Positions 1 to 9,686 of a stretch of DNA of 64,000 nt are shown here, in pieces (the first letter of the stretch is position 1; every line of letters begins with the position of its first letter). A program made the position numbers and the translations under genes. The stretch spans positions 1-64,000 of the forward strand of contig NZ_SNTY01000005.1 in assembly GCF_004377485.1 (NCBI RefSeq), read 5' to 3'. Source of the DNA: Alkanindiges illinoisensis. GTDB taxonomy: Bacteria; Pseudomonadota; Gammaproteobacteria; Pseudomonadales; Moraxellaceae. The notes under the pieces were generated by a model. The model saw only the letters and a program-made list of their open reading frames with translations, had not been told where the DNA came from and searched no databases.

Positions 1-136
1 AATCACATAGTATCTTGAATTTGCTGCCAGATATCATCGGTAAGAAGAGTACGTGCCATTGAAAATATAGAAATAAAAATAACTCAAAGGAAGATCTTAA
101 GTATGTAAAACCAATTCTTCAAATGAGGACACGCCC
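1..136 (-). mobile_element. End of an IS5-family insertion sequence inserted in cstA
   Basis: Reading on the minus strand, cstA homology stops abruptly after codons for ASVL at a CTAG tetranucleotide (136-139). It is followed by a terminal-repeat-like sequence starting GGGCGTGTCCTCATT. About 77 bp further in, an ORF starts with MARTLLTDDIWQQIQ, which resembles the N-terminus of IS5-family (IS427-like) transposases. Insertion at a central TA or CTAG is typical of this family. Only one end of the element lies in the window, so its length and other end are unknown. The family call rests on remembered similarity; the breakpoint itself is clear from the loss of cstA homology. Confidence 0.7.
3..59 (-). 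pseudogene. Start of IS5-type transposase, stopped after 18 codons
   Basis: ATG at 59-57 opens MARTLLTDDIWQQIQDTM and then meets TGA at 5-3. Family members continue past this point with a Lys/Arg-rich stretch, so the TGA looks like a nonsense mutation, which would make this copy inactive unless the stop is bypassed. The rest of the gene lies outside the window. It is transcribed in the same direction as the interrupted cstA. Confidence 0.5.
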
Positions 137-1291
137 TAGTACAGATGCACAAATCAGCGCCATAATGGCGACAAAGGATTCCATTAGCATTGCGCCATAG
201 CCAATAAAGCGAATATGACTTTCATTCTCAACCAGTTTTGGCGTTGTTCCACTGGACACTAGCGCGTGGAAACCGGAAATTGAACCACAGGCAATCGTGA
301 TAAATAAAAACGGGAACAGGCTACCGGCAAATACAGGGCCAGTCCCATCAATAAACGTCGTTACTGCGGGCATTTTAAGCATGGGCATGGCAAACACAAT
401 TCCAATAGCCAGCCCGACAATCACGCCAATTTTTAAAAAAGTAGACAAGTAATCCCGCGGTGCCAGTAGCAGCCATACTGGCAAAACAGATGCAATAAAT
501 CCATAAATTACCAGCACCCAGGTTAAAGTGGTGCCGGATAGCGTAAACAATGGGGCCCAGTAAGGATCAGCTGCCACATTACCACCATAAATAATGGCCA
601 GCATCATTAGCACAAAGCCAATAATGGACACTTCAGCAATTTTACCCGGTCTTAAGTAGCGCATATAAACGCCCATCAACAAGGCAATGGGAATCGTTGC
701 AGCAATGGTAAATGTGCCCCACGGACTATTGGTTAAAGCCTTTACCACTACCAGTGCCAGTGCTGACAAAATAATAATCATTACACCCAGCGCACCTAGC
801 ATGACCACCACACCCGCAAATGAACCCAGTTCCTGCTTGGCCATTTCTCCGAGCGAACGGCCATCACGGCGTGTGGAAATAAACAGAACCAGAAAATCCT
901 GCACGGCACCAGCAATCATGACCCCAACCAGAATCCATATCGTCCCAGGCAAAAATCCCATTTGCGCCGCTAGAATTGGCCCAACCAGTGGCCCTGCACC
1001 GGCAATTGCTGCAAAGTGATGGCCAAACAATACCCATTTATTGGTAGGGACGTAATCCAGTCCATCATTTAATCGTACTGCAGGTGTCAACCGACGGGCA
1101 TCCAGCTCAAACACACGTTTTGCAATAAACAGGCTATAAAAGCGATAAGCAATGCTATAGCAGCTGACAGCGGCAGCTACCAGCCATAAGGCATTGACCT
1201 GTTCTCCCCGGCTTAGTGCCAGCATGGCAAATGAAAAAGCACCTATCAGTGCAACAACAAACCAGATGAGTTTGGATTTAAGCTGAGTCAT
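119..1291 (-). pseudogene. cstA: Carbon starvation protein CstA, truncated by IS insertion
   Basis: The product is a polytopic inner-membrane protein of the CstA family (peptide/pyruvate transport). It keeps the family landmarks: the GHHFAAIAGAGPLVGP segment near residue 90, and GSISGFHALVSSGTTPK and GYGAMLMESFVA near the end. Full-length CstA is about 690-700 residues; this frame gives 390. The last authentic residues are ASVL, where relatives continue with DPG and about 300 more residues. Here the frame instead reads into IS sequence and stops (GRVLI, TGA). The start ATG has an AGGGACG ribosome-binding site. About 45% of the transporter is missing, so the product is probably non-functional. 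The 3' half of the gene may lie beyond the IS, outside the window. Confidence 0.85.
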
Positions 1292-1738
1292 TCAAGCGTC
1301 CCTGTCTTATTCTTGATGTTTTTCACTGTCTTGCTGAATTTACAGTGACAGTCAAAATTAAAATATTCTTAAAAATACTCTTTTTATTTTCTGCATCAAA
1401 GTAGACTTTGGCCTAGATTGACAAATCCGCTACAACAAAAACTGTCTTTTAGATGGATTTGCTCAACTATGTAAAACTTTAAATCCTATAATCTTATCTA
1501 TGTATTAACCCTTTATCATAAATAGAGTTACCTGATTTTAGGTTATTAACCCAACAAAAACCGGGAAGCAATCATCGATTCATGTACTAGAATTAATAGA
1601 ATAAAATACTTTGCGTCTTTTTAAGCACTCAAACAAATGAAAGTTGAAGTAAGAAAAAAAGAATTGTGCTGCGCTAGCAACTTGCACAATAGTAATGCAA
1701 GCTAACCCTTATAATCTTATAAAAATAAACAAATAATC
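1292..1738. other. AT-rich intergenic region without a recognisable gene
   Basis: This 447-bp stretch presumably carries the cstA promoter on the minus strand. A small hairpin (CTTGCA/TGCAAG, 1681-1701) lies just before the epmB remnant. I see no intact ORF, RNA gene or clear repeat. The absence of the rest of epmB next to its 3' remnant suggests a deletion ending in this stretch. Confidence 0.5.
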
Positions 1739-1993
1739 ATGTTAAATCAAACTGTTCTTTTGCGCGGAATCAATGATAATATAGATACACTTGTTGCATT
1801 AAGCGAACAATTATTTGAAAGCCAAGTGCTACCCTGTGATCTAAGTGTAGTTGGACGGTAGAAGCGCCACTTATTTTGATAGAATGAACAAGATGTAATA
1901 GCCTTTTACAGGGTACTGATGTCTATGTCACCGGGCTATTTATTGCCAAAGCTGGTACGTGAAATTGCAGGCAAATGCCACAAGATTCCGTGA
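1739..1993 (+). pseudogene. epmB: Remnant of epmB (lysine 2,3-aminomutase for EF-P), C-terminal part only
   Basis: The first open piece reads MLNQTVLLRGINDNIDTL, matching the conserved MLNQTVLLRGVNDN motif of the radical-SAM lysine 2,3-aminomutase EpmB. After TAG at 1859-1861 the same frame continues through TGA (1877-1879) and TAG (1880-1882). It then gives PGYLLPKLVREIAG, which matches the C-terminal GYLVPKLxREIxG of EpmB, and ends at TGA 1991-1993. Spacing between the two conserved motifs is close to that of the intact enzyme. The SAM-cluster cysteines and the whole N-terminal two thirds are absent. EpmB normally acts with EpmA to beta-lysylate elongation factor P. This copy is dead; an intact copy could exist elsewhere in the genome. 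Confidence 0.8.
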
Positions 1994-2049
1994 AACCGAA
2001 ATAGGCTTGGTTATATGGAGAATCTTGGTTTTAAGGGAAAATAACTTCA

Positions 2050-3828
2050 ATGAATCAGAACATTAGCAATTTGCTTATTAATGATCAGCCAGAAATGACC
2101 GTTGCACAGTTAAGTCTTGTGCAAGCCAATAAAAATAGCGTGCGGGACTGGCTTGCCAATCTTTCCATGCTTAACCTCGGTGATACAGCACGTCAGTTGT
2201 ACACTACCCTTAAAGAATTGTCCCAGTTGCAAACTGATGAACAGACTCGCTTTGAGCTGATTGAACTGTTGCGCCCTTCTGTTCATACCATTATTTCTTC
2301 CCTAAGCAAGCATTACTTTAGCCAGAATTTTTCGCTTGACCAGCGTGCACAGCGCATTGCCACACTGGTTGAAGAAATCCGTGTGTATCTCATCGTTATT
2401 TACGATACGATTTCAATGCACTGTTACCAGAAACTACAGTCACAAAACTTTGGCCTATTTAATATCAAAAACAAGAAAAATCTGCTGGATCTGATTGGTC
2501 TGTCTAGCCATCGTGCACTGACCGAAATGACAGGTTTGCTCTATGAGCTGCAATCACTGTACTTAACCATTCCCAAAGGTTTATGGAAAAAAACTCATAC
2601 CCTGTATCAGCGGGCACTCCAATTACATCTCACCAAGATGGAAATTGAGGACAAAACCAATCCTATTATTGTATTGTCCAATATCAAGCGTGCTTATAGC
2701 CGCATGATTATCATGGGAGCGAGTAATACCAACAAATTGCGCCAATCGGAAATCAAAGCTATCTATCAGTCTACTATCCTATGGGCAGACCTGATTTCAC
2801 TGGATAACACGGAAACACCGTATCACCTGTTTAGCATTGACCTCGAACTGGATCAGCCCCCTATTTATATTACAAAAAGAGCAGGTTCGCCTGCGTCCAT
2901 GCTTTTTGTCAATGCGCAAAAACTGCTGCAACACTTTAAAAATCTGATGAATCAGTATCCGCAGTATTTGCACGCCAGCGAACAAAAACAGTTTAGTACA
3001 GCCCTGAAAGTGCATTTGGTAAACAATTTTTCAGCGCCTTCTGAGCGTATTCATACCCGCCATCCCTACTCTGGCAAGGTAGATATTGCTTTTGGATTGC
3101 TTGGAATTCATTACCATTTATCGAATGGTAAAACCTTTGAAGACATTATCAATATTCATCGTGACTATTTACTTACCAGTGATACTGAAGTTAAAAGCCT
3201 GTTTGGTCAGGTTGAATATGATGTAGATATTGACTTTCCGGGTCAGAATAGCCTGAAAAAAACCGAAGCTGTGGCAGAAATGTCAGAGCTTTATTCGTGC
3301 GAAATTGTCAATATCAGTCCGGGTGGCTATTGCCTGCGCTGGCAGGGTGAAAGCCCTACCACACTGCGTACGGGTGAACTTGTGGTAATTTGCGAGCCAT
3401 CTGACAAAGTATGGCACATTGGCCTGATCCGCTGGGTAAAACAGATTCCAATTAAAATTATTGAGTTTGGCATCGAAATCATTTCGTCTCGTGCCAAAAT
3501 TTGTGGTATTCGTGCTTCACAGCGCAACGATAGCATTGACAGTTTCAAGCGGGCAATCTTGCTACCGGAAATCCAGAGCTTAAACCGTCCTGCCACTTTA
3601 ATTACTCAGGCTTTTGCCTTCCATAGTAATCAGCGCGTGATTATCCGTTATGGCAATGAAGAAATCCGTGCCATTTTGAATAAAGAATATCTTATTACCC
3701 AAAGTTTCATTCAATTTGAATATACAATTGAGGAAGATGACTTAAACTCGACGAAAATTGAGAACCAGTCTACAATTAATACCAATGCATTAGTAAGTCC
3801 TGACGATGAAGTCTGGAAGATACTGTAA
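2050..3828 (+). CDS. PilZ-like domain protein, probable partner of FimX
   Basis: A 592-residue protein without signal peptide or membrane segments. The N-terminal ~370 residues are helical and unassigned. Near residues 415-430 is VNISPGGYCLRW, which fits the (D/N)xSxxG element of PilZ cyclic di-GMP receptors, followed by a beta-rich region to about residue 480. I do not find the upstream RxxxR arm in good form, so ligand binding is uncertain. The gene ends 23 bp before the fimX-type gene on the same strand, suggesting co-transcription and a joint role in type IV pilus or twitching control. The start has an AAGGGAAA ribosome-binding site. The family is conserved in Moraxellaceae in my recollection, but its exact function is not established from the sequence. 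Confidence 0.65.
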   Translation: MNQNISNLLINDQPEMTVAQLSLVQANKNSVRDWLANLSMLNLGDTARQLYTTLKELSQLQTDEQTRFELIELLRPSVHTIISSLSKHYFSQNFSLDQRAQRIATLVEEIRVYLIVIYDTISMHCYQKLQSQNFGLFNIKNKKNLLDLIGLSSHRALTEMTGLLYELQSLYLTIPKGLWKKTHTLYQRALQLHLTKMEIEDKTNPIIVLSNIKRAYSRMIIMGASNTNKLRQSEIKAIYQSTILWADLISLDNTETPYHLFSIDLELDQPPIYITKRAGSPASMLFVNAQKLLQHFKNLMNQYPQYLHASEQKQFSTALKVHLVNNFSAPSERIHTRHPYSGKVDIAFGLLGIHYHLSNGKTFEDIINIHRDYLLTSDTEVKSLFGQVEYDVDIDFPGQNSLKKTEAVAEMSELYSCEIVNISPGGYCLRWQGESPTTLRTGELVVICEPSDKVWHIGLIRWVKQIPIKIIEFGIEIISSRAKICGIRASQRNDSIDSFKRAILLPEIQSLNRPATLITQAFAFHSNQRVIIRYGNEEIRAILNKEYLITQSFIQFEYTIEEDDLNSTKIENQSTINTNALVSPDDEVWKIL

Positions 3829-3851
3829 TCTTTTAAGGGATTTAAATTTTT

Positions 3852-5951
3852 ATGAATAGTCGCTCTCAACACCTCCAACTTCTGGTTATTGATGATGAGC
3901 AGACGACTGCAAATAATCTTGCACAATTGCTGGAACAACAACACACAACAACTCAGTTTCAACTACTGGATGATCAGGAAGAATTTGAAAAAGCCATCCG
4001 TACCCATTGGGACGTCATCTTATTTGGCCACGCGTATGATCTGGATTACCAAAAAGTTCTCCAGTTATTAAAAGATAATAATCTCGAAATTCCAGTTATT
4101 GCTATTCCTGACGAAATGGCTGCCCCTGCTGATAATCAGGATACCTCGCCTGATCTGGTGGCCGGGTTTAAGCTGGGTTTAACTGATATAATTCCCCGCC
4201 ATCGCTTAACCCATCTGGCTTATGCAATACAGCGGGAGGCAAAACACTCCCGCAATATCGCACGTAATCTTAAGCTTAGTAATCAGTTCAAGGAAGCAGA
4301 ACGACGCGCCCAGCTATTAGTAAAAAACTCAAAAAGTGCCGTAGCCTATATTCATGATGGCGTTCATATTTATACTAATGAAACCTATAACGAACTGTTT
4401 GGTTATCATTCTCTTGAAGATTTGGTAGGTATGCCGGTTATTGACCTGATTGAAGGCAAGGACATTAATTCTTTTAAAGAATTTTTACGGGCGTATAGCC
4501 GCGGTGCAACCCAGCAATCTGAATTCAAGTTTAATGGCATCAAGGCCGATGGCACTGAATTTGAAGCACTGTTGCAGCTTGCACCTGCAAGTTATGATGG
4601 TGAAGACTGTATCCAAATCATTATTCAGCCGCAGCTACAGTCCAGCGCTGCGCTGGCTGCACAGCTTGCAGTAATTGAACGGGTTGATAATCTAACCAAG
4701 CTTAACAACCGGCTTGCCTTTGAAGAAGACCTGACCAAAACACTGGCTCAGCTACGCATCACGCCTGCTGAGCATGCCGTACTATATATTAATATTGGCA
4801 ATATTGGTCATATTCATGCCATTGCCGGTCTTTCAGGTAGCGACACTGCCATTCTGGATATTGCCAAACTCCTGAAAAAAGAGTTAGCACCAAACGAGCT
4901 TTATCGTTTCCGCGAATCCAGTTTTACTGTTATTTTGAATGGCCAGAATATTGAGGAAGCGAGAGCTACTGCCAAAAATCTATGCCATCTCGTGTCTGAA
5001 CACTTGATTATGGTTGATAAACGTACTGTTCAGGCAACCATTAGCATTGGCGTTGTGCCCATTAACCAAAGCTCACCAGGTCAGGCTGAAATACTGGATC
5101 GTGCATATCAGTCCTCGGAAAAGGTTAGATTACAAAATCAGGGCAGCGGTAATGGGATATATGTGTATAACCCTGCCGAAAATGCTAACAACTCTGATAG
5201 TGCCTTGCGTGAACTTCTGGAAAATGCACTAAATCGTGGGCAGTTCCAGCTGATGTTCCAGCATATTTATGATACGACTGAACAGGATCAGGAGCTATTT
5301 GAGGTGTATGTTCGCCTGCCGCTGGGTGATGGTAAAGTCATGGGCCCGGATGAATTTCTGGCAGTTGCCCAGCAATATCATCTTGAAGGCAGAATTGACC
5401 GCTGGGTGCTGTTAAATGCCTCGAAACTGCTCAAAGCGTTTATGACTCAGCATCCTAAGGCCCGATTACTCATTAATCTGGGTGCCGAATCCATTCAGGA
5501 TCCAAGCCTGCCTGATGTCATTACTAAGCTGCTGGGTGCGCTTAACTCGCCTTATAAGCCGTTAATCCTACAGTTTAATGAAGCCAATGTATCAACTTAT
5601 ATGCAATTGGCGAAAACCCAGCTGGAAGCTTTAAGAAATGTGGGAGCGAAAGTTTCTGTCAATGACTTTGGTTCAACTTTAAATAGCAAGAATCTGCTGA
5701 ACTATCTAAAGCTGGATCTGGTTAAGCTAGACAAAGCATTTATGACCAATCTGAATAATGATGATAATTACAATGCCACACAGGCACTGGTATCAGAAAT
5801 TCAGGGATATGAAATTGATATTATTGGTGGTTATATTGAAGCACCCCAAGAGGTTGCCAAGGCATGGACACTGGGTGCACGCTATCTGCAAGGCTATTAC
5901 TTCCAGAAACCCATGGACAAACTGGTATTGAATCAGGAAGAGCAAATTTGA
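3852..5951 (+). CDS. fimX: FimX-type REC-PAS-GGDEF-EAL protein with degenerate catalytic motifs
   Basis: At 699 residues it matches Pseudomonas FimX in length (about 690) and domain order: a response-regulator-like domain (8-125) lacking a normal phospho-acceptor arrangement, PAS (about 150-265), GGDEF (about 285-440) and EAL (about 455-690). The GGDEF signature is replaced by RESSF (about 353-357) and the EAL triad reads EVY (about 484), so neither cyclase nor phosphodiesterase activity is expected. In FimX the degenerate EAL domain binds cyclic di-GMP and promotes type IV pilus assembly. The preceding PilZ-like gene supports a similar signalling pair here. The family assignment is strong; the pilus role is inferred from FimX. 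Confidence 0.8.
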   Translation: MNSRSQHLQLLVIDDEQTTANNLAQLLEQQHTTTQFQLLDDQEEFEKAIRTHWDVILFGHAYDLDYQKVLQLLKDNNLEIPVIAIPDEMAAPADNQDTSPDLVAGFKLGLTDIIPRHRLTHLAYAIQREAKHSRNIARNLKLSNQFKEAERRAQLLVKNSKSAVAYIHDGVHIYTNETYNELFGYHSLEDLVGMPVIDLIEGKDINSFKEFLRAYSRGATQQSEFKFNGIKADGTEFEALLQLAPASYDGEDCIQIIIQPQLQSSAALAAQLAVIERVDNLTKLNNRLAFEEDLTKTLAQLRITPAEHAVLYINIGNIGHIHAIAGLSGSDTAILDIAKLLKKELAPNELYRFRESSFTVILNGQNIEEARATAKNLCHLVSEHLIMVDKRTVQATISIGVVPINQSSPGQAEILDRAYQSSEKVRLQNQGSGNGIYVYNPAENANNSDSALRELLENALNRGQFQLMFQHIYDTTEQDQELFEVYVRLPLGDGKVMGPDEFLAVAQQYHLEGRIDRWVLLNASKLLKAFMTQHPKARLLINLGAESIQDPSLPDVITKLLGALNSPYKPLILQFNEANVSTYMQLAKTQLEALRNVGAKVSVNDFGSTLNSKNLLNYLKLDLVKLDKAFMTNLNNDDNYNATQALVSEIQGYEIDIIGGYIEAPQEVAKAWTLGARYLQGYYFQKPMDKLVLNQEEQI

Positions 5952-5987
5952 CAGCTATGGCCTCTTAAACCCTAAAAGCAGACAAAC

Positions 5988-6013
5988 AAAAAACGGGCAA
6001 TTGCCCGTTTTTT
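5988..6013. terminator. Bidirectional terminator between fimX and rpmE
   Basis: Perfect inverted repeat ACGGGCAA/TTGCCCGT flanked by A-run and T-run, so it can serve both converging genes. Confidence 0.9.
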
Positions 6014-6039
6014 GATTTTTGACATACTGCTGCAAATAA

Positions 6040-6261
6040 TTAACGCTTGATGCTGCGGCTCATGCCAAAACGCTGCTTGAACTTGTCAATACGGCCACCA
6101 GTATCTACTGATTTCTGTTTGCCTGTGTAAAACGGATGGCAAGCAGAACATACGTCGAGGTAAAGAGCATCTTTACCAATCGCAGAACGGGTTTCAATGA
6201 CGTTGCCACAAGAACAGGTAGCAGTTAATTTTTCATATTTTGGGTGAATATCGGCACGCAT
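6040..6261 (-). CDS. rpmE: 50S ribosomal protein bL31 (zinc-binding form)
   Basis: A 73-residue basic protein beginning MRADIHPKY with the four zinc-ligand cysteines of the C+ form (CSCGN near residue 16 and CSACH near residue 37). It is a large-subunit protein that helps bridge the subunits. It is monocistronic and ends at the terminator shared with fimX. An AGGAG-like site precedes the ATG. The 254-bp region upstream toward yfeH shows no gene. Confidence 0.97.
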   Translation of the reverse strand: MRADIHPKYEKLTATCSCGNVIETRSAIGKDALYLDVCSACHPFYTGKQKSVDTGGRIDKFKQRFGMSRSIKR

Positions 6262-6515
6262 GGCGATCTCCTAAACAAGATTGGCTTATGCTGTCATCGC
6301 AATTTACCACTCCCAAAGTATTTTTAACTATCATTAAAAATCTTTGAGGAAGCTTTCAAAACTTAATGTTTTTAAAAGCAGGTAAACACCACAACAGACC
6401 AGTCTTTTGGCTCACCGAGATTCGTAATCAGGGCCAAGCTCAACAAGGTGATCTATTCTAGCACAATATTGCAAAATTTTCACGTCTTGTGCTGATCAAT
6501 TGACCATTATGACTA

Positions 6516-7514
6516 TTACTCAGTTATTGCGGGTTTTTCCTGACGCCTTGCATAACGCGCTGCCAGAATCCCGCACACGACGAGTTGAATCTGATGGAAT
6601 AAGATCAGCGGTAAAATCAACATGCCGATGGGATGACCAACGAACAGAATTTTAGCCATTGGCAAACCACTGGCCAATGTTTTCTTGGAACCACAAAAGA
6701 CAATGGTGATTTCATCTTCCTTGTTAAATCCAAGTGCACGGCTGGCATATGTCAAACCAATCATTACGATTGCCAGAAGAATGCAGCAAATAATGACCAG
6801 TGCCAGAAGAATGGAACCGGAGACCTGCTGCCATAAACCTTCATTAATGGCTTCACTAAACGCGGCATATACCACCAGTAAAATTGAGCCTTGATCGACC
6901 ACTTTCACCATTACCGGGTAACGCTGAATCACCGGAAAAACCTTGCTACGACATAACTGACCCAGCACGAAAGGTACCAATAGCATTAGTACGATGCTCA
7001 AAGCCGCTTTTGAAGAATCAACATCCTGCTGGTTGGCCTCAGCATTAATCAAAAGTCCGACCAGTACAGGGGTTAAAAACATACCCAGAATATTGGATAG
7101 CGATGCGCTACATATTGCTGCAGCGACGTTGCCTCGCGCTACTGAGGTAAATGCAATGGATGACTGCACTGTAGATGGCAGGACACAAATATATAAAATA
7201 CCCAAGTATAAGGTTGGGGTGAGAAATGGTTCAAAAATAGGTCTGAATATCAGACCTAACACAGGAAACAGCATGAAGGTTGCTGCAAAAATAAATAGAT
7301 GCAAGCGCCAGTGCGTAATGCCTTGCCCAATTGCTTCACGGGACAGTTTGGCACCATGCAAAAAGAATAACAATGCAATTGCAATGTCAGTACCATGATT
7401 AAATACAATCGCTGCCTGACCTTGCACTGGCAATAAGCTAGCCAGTATCACCATGACAAACAGCAAAATCGTAAAGTTATCAAAAAACATGCGCAGGGAT
7501 TTGAAAATATTCAT
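6516..7514 (-). CDS. yfeH: YfeH-type SBF-like transporter
   Basis: A 332-residue membrane protein with about ten hydrophobic segments, belonging to the bile acid:sodium symporter-like family (YfeH/DUF4137 branch). Recognisable blocks include LFFLHGAKLSREA near residue 55, CVLPSTVQSSIAFTS near residue 113 and FCGSKKTLASGLPMAK near residue 275. Substrate is unknown. A GTG at 7520 overlaps the gloA stop, but the ATG at 7514 is better placed behind AAGAG and is chosen here. It is the last gene of the apparent ampG-gloA-yfeH operon. Confidence 0.85.
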   Translation of the reverse strand: MNIFKSLRMFFDNFTILLFVMVILASLLPVQGQAAIVFNHGTDIAIALLFFLHGAKLSREAIGQGITHWRLHLFIFAATFMLFPVLGLIFRPIFEPFLTPTLYLGILYICVLPSTVQSSIAFTSVARGNVAAAICSASLSNILGMFLTPVLVGLLINAEANQQDVDSSKAALSIVLMLLVPFVLGQLCRSKVFPVIQRYPVMVKVVDQGSILLVVYAAFSEAINEGLWQQVSGSILLALVIICCILLAIVMIGLTYASRALGFNKEDEITIVFCGSKKTLASGLPMAKILFVGHPIGMLILPLILFHQIQLVVCGILAARYARRQEKPAITE

Positions 7515-7516
7515 TC

Positions 7517-7900
7517 TCACTCTTGCTGTATCAGTTCAACCTTATAGCCATCAGGATCTTCTACAAAAGCAATCACCGTTTTGCCATGTTTCATTGGCCC
7601 TGCTTCACGTACTACTTTACCGCCTAAAGATTTTATTTTTTCACAAGCGGCGTACGCATCAGGTACACCCAATGCAATATGTCCATAAGCATTGCCCAGT
7701 TCATAAGCAGATGTATCCCAGTTATGGGTTAATTCCAGCACGGTATTGGTATCTTCCGGTCCATACCCTATAAATGCCAGCGTAAAGCGGCCTTCGGGAT
7801 AATCATTCTGGCGCAGGAGCTGCATGCCCAGCACTTCAGTATAAAACTGCAATGATTTTTCCAGATTACCCACCCGTAACATGGTATGAAGCATACGCAT
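7517..7900 (-). CDS. gloA: Lactoylglutathione lyase (glyoxalase I)
   Basis: A 127-residue VOC-fold metalloenzyme converting the methylglyoxal-glutathione hemithioacetal to S-lactoylglutathione. Metal ligands are visible at His5 (MRMLHTML), Glu in VLELTHNW, His in GHIALGV and Glu in DGYKVELI, as in the Ni/Co-dependent E. coli enzyme. The frame extends 25 codons further upstream, but the family begins at MRxLHTM and an AGGAG lies just before this ATG. It sits 19 bp after ampG and touches yfeH, consistent with one transcript. Confidence 0.95.
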   Translation of the reverse strand: MRMLHTMLRVGNLEKSLQFYTEVLGMQLLRQNDYPEGRFTLAFIGYGPEDTNTVLELTHNWDTSAYELGNAYGHIALGVPDAYAACEKIKSLGGKVVREAGPMKHGKTVIAFVEDPDGYKVELIQQE

Positions 7901-7919
7901 TACAAACTCTCCTATTGCG

Positions 7920-9473
7920 TTAACTTTCAGTTGATGAACTTGAATGTTGACCAAGCTGACGTTGCACCAGCACAATCAGCAACAAAACCGGCAAGCCAAT
8001 CAAGGCAGTAAACAAAAAGAAATTTGGATAGCCAGCGCTTTCTACAATAGTTCCGGAATAACCACCAATCACTTTAGGAATCAGGGTCATCAGTGAGCTA
8101 AAAATGGCATATTGTACGGCGGTAAATGATACGCTGGTTAAGCTGGATAAAAATGCAATAAATGCCGCACCAGCCAGACCCGACGCCAGATTATCGGCCA
8201 CAATGGCAAAATACAGCCACGGCAGGCTATGTCCGGCATGAGAAAACCCAATAAATATCAGATTGGTTGCACTGGATAAAATTGCGCCGAGCATTAATAC
8301 TTTTAGCACTGAAAACCGTTGTGACATCAAGCCGCCTAAAAAGCCGCCAGCTAGACTAAATACCACCCCGAACACTTTAACCGCAGTGGCGATTTCATCC
8401 TTGCTAAAGCCCATGTCCTGATAAAACACATTGGAAATGACCCCTGCGACAATATCTGAAATGCGATACAGGCCAATCAATAAAAGCAATAATGAAGCTG
8501 TTTTAACCCCATAGCGTTTAAAAAAGTCTTTTACAGGTGCAATCCAGGTTTCTATTGCCATTTGTGAATTGACCAATCCGGCTTTAACCAGTAAATAACC
8601 CGCAGCCCCCGCAGCCCCAATGGCGCATAAAATTCTTAAAGCTTCATGCAAAAATAATAAAAACGGGTTAGCATCTTCGCTGATCACCCACAACCGACCA
8701 ACCTCGATAAAGGTCGCTACAAATGCTGAAACTGCAATTAAAAACACCAATACCAGCCGCACATAATCACTACCCTGATAAGGCCGTGGCGGACGCTGGC
8801 GCGCTGGTTCACGAATTATCAAGGTCGTGAACACCCCAACCAGCATGACAGCGGCCATAATTAGATAAGTCGATTGCCAAGCGCTATACAGGTAATGACC
8901 CTTTTCAGAACCAAAGCCACTGGCCAGGAATAATGCCCCAGCACCAGCAACAATCATGGCTATCCGGTAGCCTGCGTTATAGGTTGCCGCCAGTGCCGAC
9001 TGCATCTCTGCTTCTGCCAACTCAATCCGGTAGGCATCAATCACAATATCCTGCGTTGCTGCTGAAAAACCCAGCAATACAGCACCTATGGCCATTTGTA
9101 TCAGACTATCCTGTCCCTGCGATGGGTCAGTCATGGCCATAATAGCAATGCCAGTCATAATCAGTAGTTGTGCAATCAACAGCCATGCGCGGCGGCGACC
9201 CAATGTGCGCGTTAAAAAAGGTAGCGGCAACTCATCAATTAAAGGTGCCCAGACAAACTTGAATGAATATCCCAGCGCTGCCCAGCTAAAAAAAGTCACT
9301 GCTTTTTTTTCAATTCCTGCTTCACCCAGCCACAGCGATAAACTGGAAAAAATCAGTAAAATCGGTATGCCCGCTGAAAATCCCAAAAAAAACATAATTA
9401 CTGCACGTCTGTCAGCAAATACAGAGAGCGCCTGTCCCCATCCTGACAGTCCTGATATTTTGGATGATTTCAT
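7920..9473 (-). CDS. ampG: AmpG-family muropeptide permease (MFS)
   Basis: A polytopic MFS protein of about 517 residues with 12-14 hydrophobic segments. It matches AmpG in the N-terminal [17 protein letters not shown], the [10 protein letters not shown] loop and the [16 protein letters not shown] segment. AmpG imports anhydromuropeptides for cell-wall recycling, and the cytoplasmic pool feeds beta-lactamase induction in some bacteria. The frame is open to a GTG at 9527, but the ATG at 9473 (MKSSKISG) gives the expected cytoplasmic N-terminus; its ribosome-binding site is weak. First gene of the minus-strand operon. Confidence 0.9.
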   Translation of the reverse strand: MKSSKISGLSGWGQALSVFADRRAVIMFFLGFSAGIPILLIFSSLSLWLGEAGIEKKAVTFFSWAALGYSFKFVWAPLIDELPLPFLTRTLGRRRAWLLIAQLLIMTGIAIMAMTDPSQGQDSLIQMAIGAVLLGFSAATQDIVIDAYRIELAEAEMQSALAATYNAGYRIAMIVAGAGALFLASGFGSEKGHYLYSAWQSTYLIMAAVMLVGVFTTLIIREPARQRPPRPYQGSDYVRLVLVFLIAVSAFVATFIEVGRLWVISEDANPFLLFLHEALRILCAIGAAGAAGYLLVKAGLVNSQMAIETWIAPVKDFFKRYGVKTASLLLLLIGLYRISDIVAGVISNVFYQDMGFSKDEIATAVKVFGVVFSLAGGFLGGLMSQRFSVLKVLMLGAILSSATNLIFIGFSHAGHSLPWLYFAIVADNLASGLAGAAFIAFLSSLTSVSFTAVQYAIFSSLMTLIPKVIGGYSGTIVESAGYPNFFLFTALIGLPVLLLIVLVQRQLGQHSSSSTES

Positions 9474-9686
9474 GTTTTTATTAACCAGAAAAAGTCCTAA
9501 AACAGCCAGATTACCCTGATGCGCCACACAAAGCTATGGTCTAAAAACAACTGTTCAAATATTCTGCAAACCTGATGTTCAGGTATTAAAAAAGCCCAAA
9601 AACTTGATGGATTAAACTAATGAAACTGGCATTTTTCCTGCTACACTCATGTGATATTACAATTTTTTAGAGCAATGTTTTAAATA

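Noticed and set aside
7901-7975. N-terminal extension of glyoxalase I
   Set aside because: The in-frame extension overlaps the end of ampG and the family starts at MRxLHTM with AGGAG directly upstream.
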